64,000 bases of DNA from Arabidopsis thaliana. Its lineage: Eukaryota; Streptophyta; Magnoliopsida; Brassicales; Brassicaceae. The translations under genes and the position numbers were made by a program. The stretch is from positions 8,122,001 to 8,186,000 of the forward strand of contig NC_003076.8 in NCBI RefSeq assembly GCF_000001735.4, written 5' to 3'. The notes below the pieces were generated by a model that was not told the DNA's origin, ran no database searches, and was given only the letters and a program-made list of their open reading frames with translations. Positions 61,291 through 64,000 of the stretch are shown here, piece by piece. Each line of letters starts with the position of its first letter. Position 1 is the stretch's first letter.

Positions 61291-64000
<2,710 letters not shown>

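Overview
The window reads as a euchromatic chromosome arm of a dicot. It has compact genes with short AT-rich GT-AG introns and AT-rich intergenic DNA carrying small non-autonomous transposons. The gene order and several proteins I recognise (WRKY30, SIG5, acidic chitinase CHIA, AGP41, a tandem SQE4/5/6 squalene-epoxidase cluster) match Arabidopsis thaliana chromosome 5, roughly At5g24030 to At5g24160. Species and locus names come from memory of that gene order. Exon boundaries were read here by joining frames across GT-AG sites, and every complete model closes in frame.

Layout: 1-815 holds the non-coding 5' exon of a minus-strand gene lying off the left edge (probably SLAH3). 0.8-14 kb: F-box/DUF295 gene, B3-domain (DUF313) gene, an 11-exon DUF2470/split-barrel-like gene, a nuclear copy of the plastid ycf1 start, and a class III peroxidase, all genes on minus. 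14-17 kb is a gene-free AT-rich gap. 17-24 kb: a G-type lectin S-domain receptor kinase and the class III chitinase (minus). 27-31 kb: an LRR receptor-like protein with an apparently inactive kinase domain and the AG-peptide AGP41 (plus). 31-38 kb: WRKY30 and plastid sigma factor SIG5 (minus), separated by a probable solo LTR. 40-42 kb: a six-span membrane protein of unknown function (plus). 42-64 kb: the SQE4-6 cluster (minus): SQE4, SQE5, a truncated copy, an isolated exon-1 relic, and SQE6, which runs off the right edge.

There is no operon-like organisation. The functional themes are defence and perception (receptor kinases, chitinase, peroxidase, WRKY30), plastid transcription (SIG5) and a tandemly expanded squalene-epoxidase-like family. 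The most interesting non-genic structures are: a Harbinger/Tourist-like element at 56429-57473 whose core is a 27-bp tandem array, several units of which contain a perfect E2F-type site; long foldback elements at 1109-1556, 25607-26238 and 59374-59778 with candidate target-site duplications; a short Helitron at 55669-56106; and duplicated SQE flanks that record the order of gene duplication and transposon insertion.
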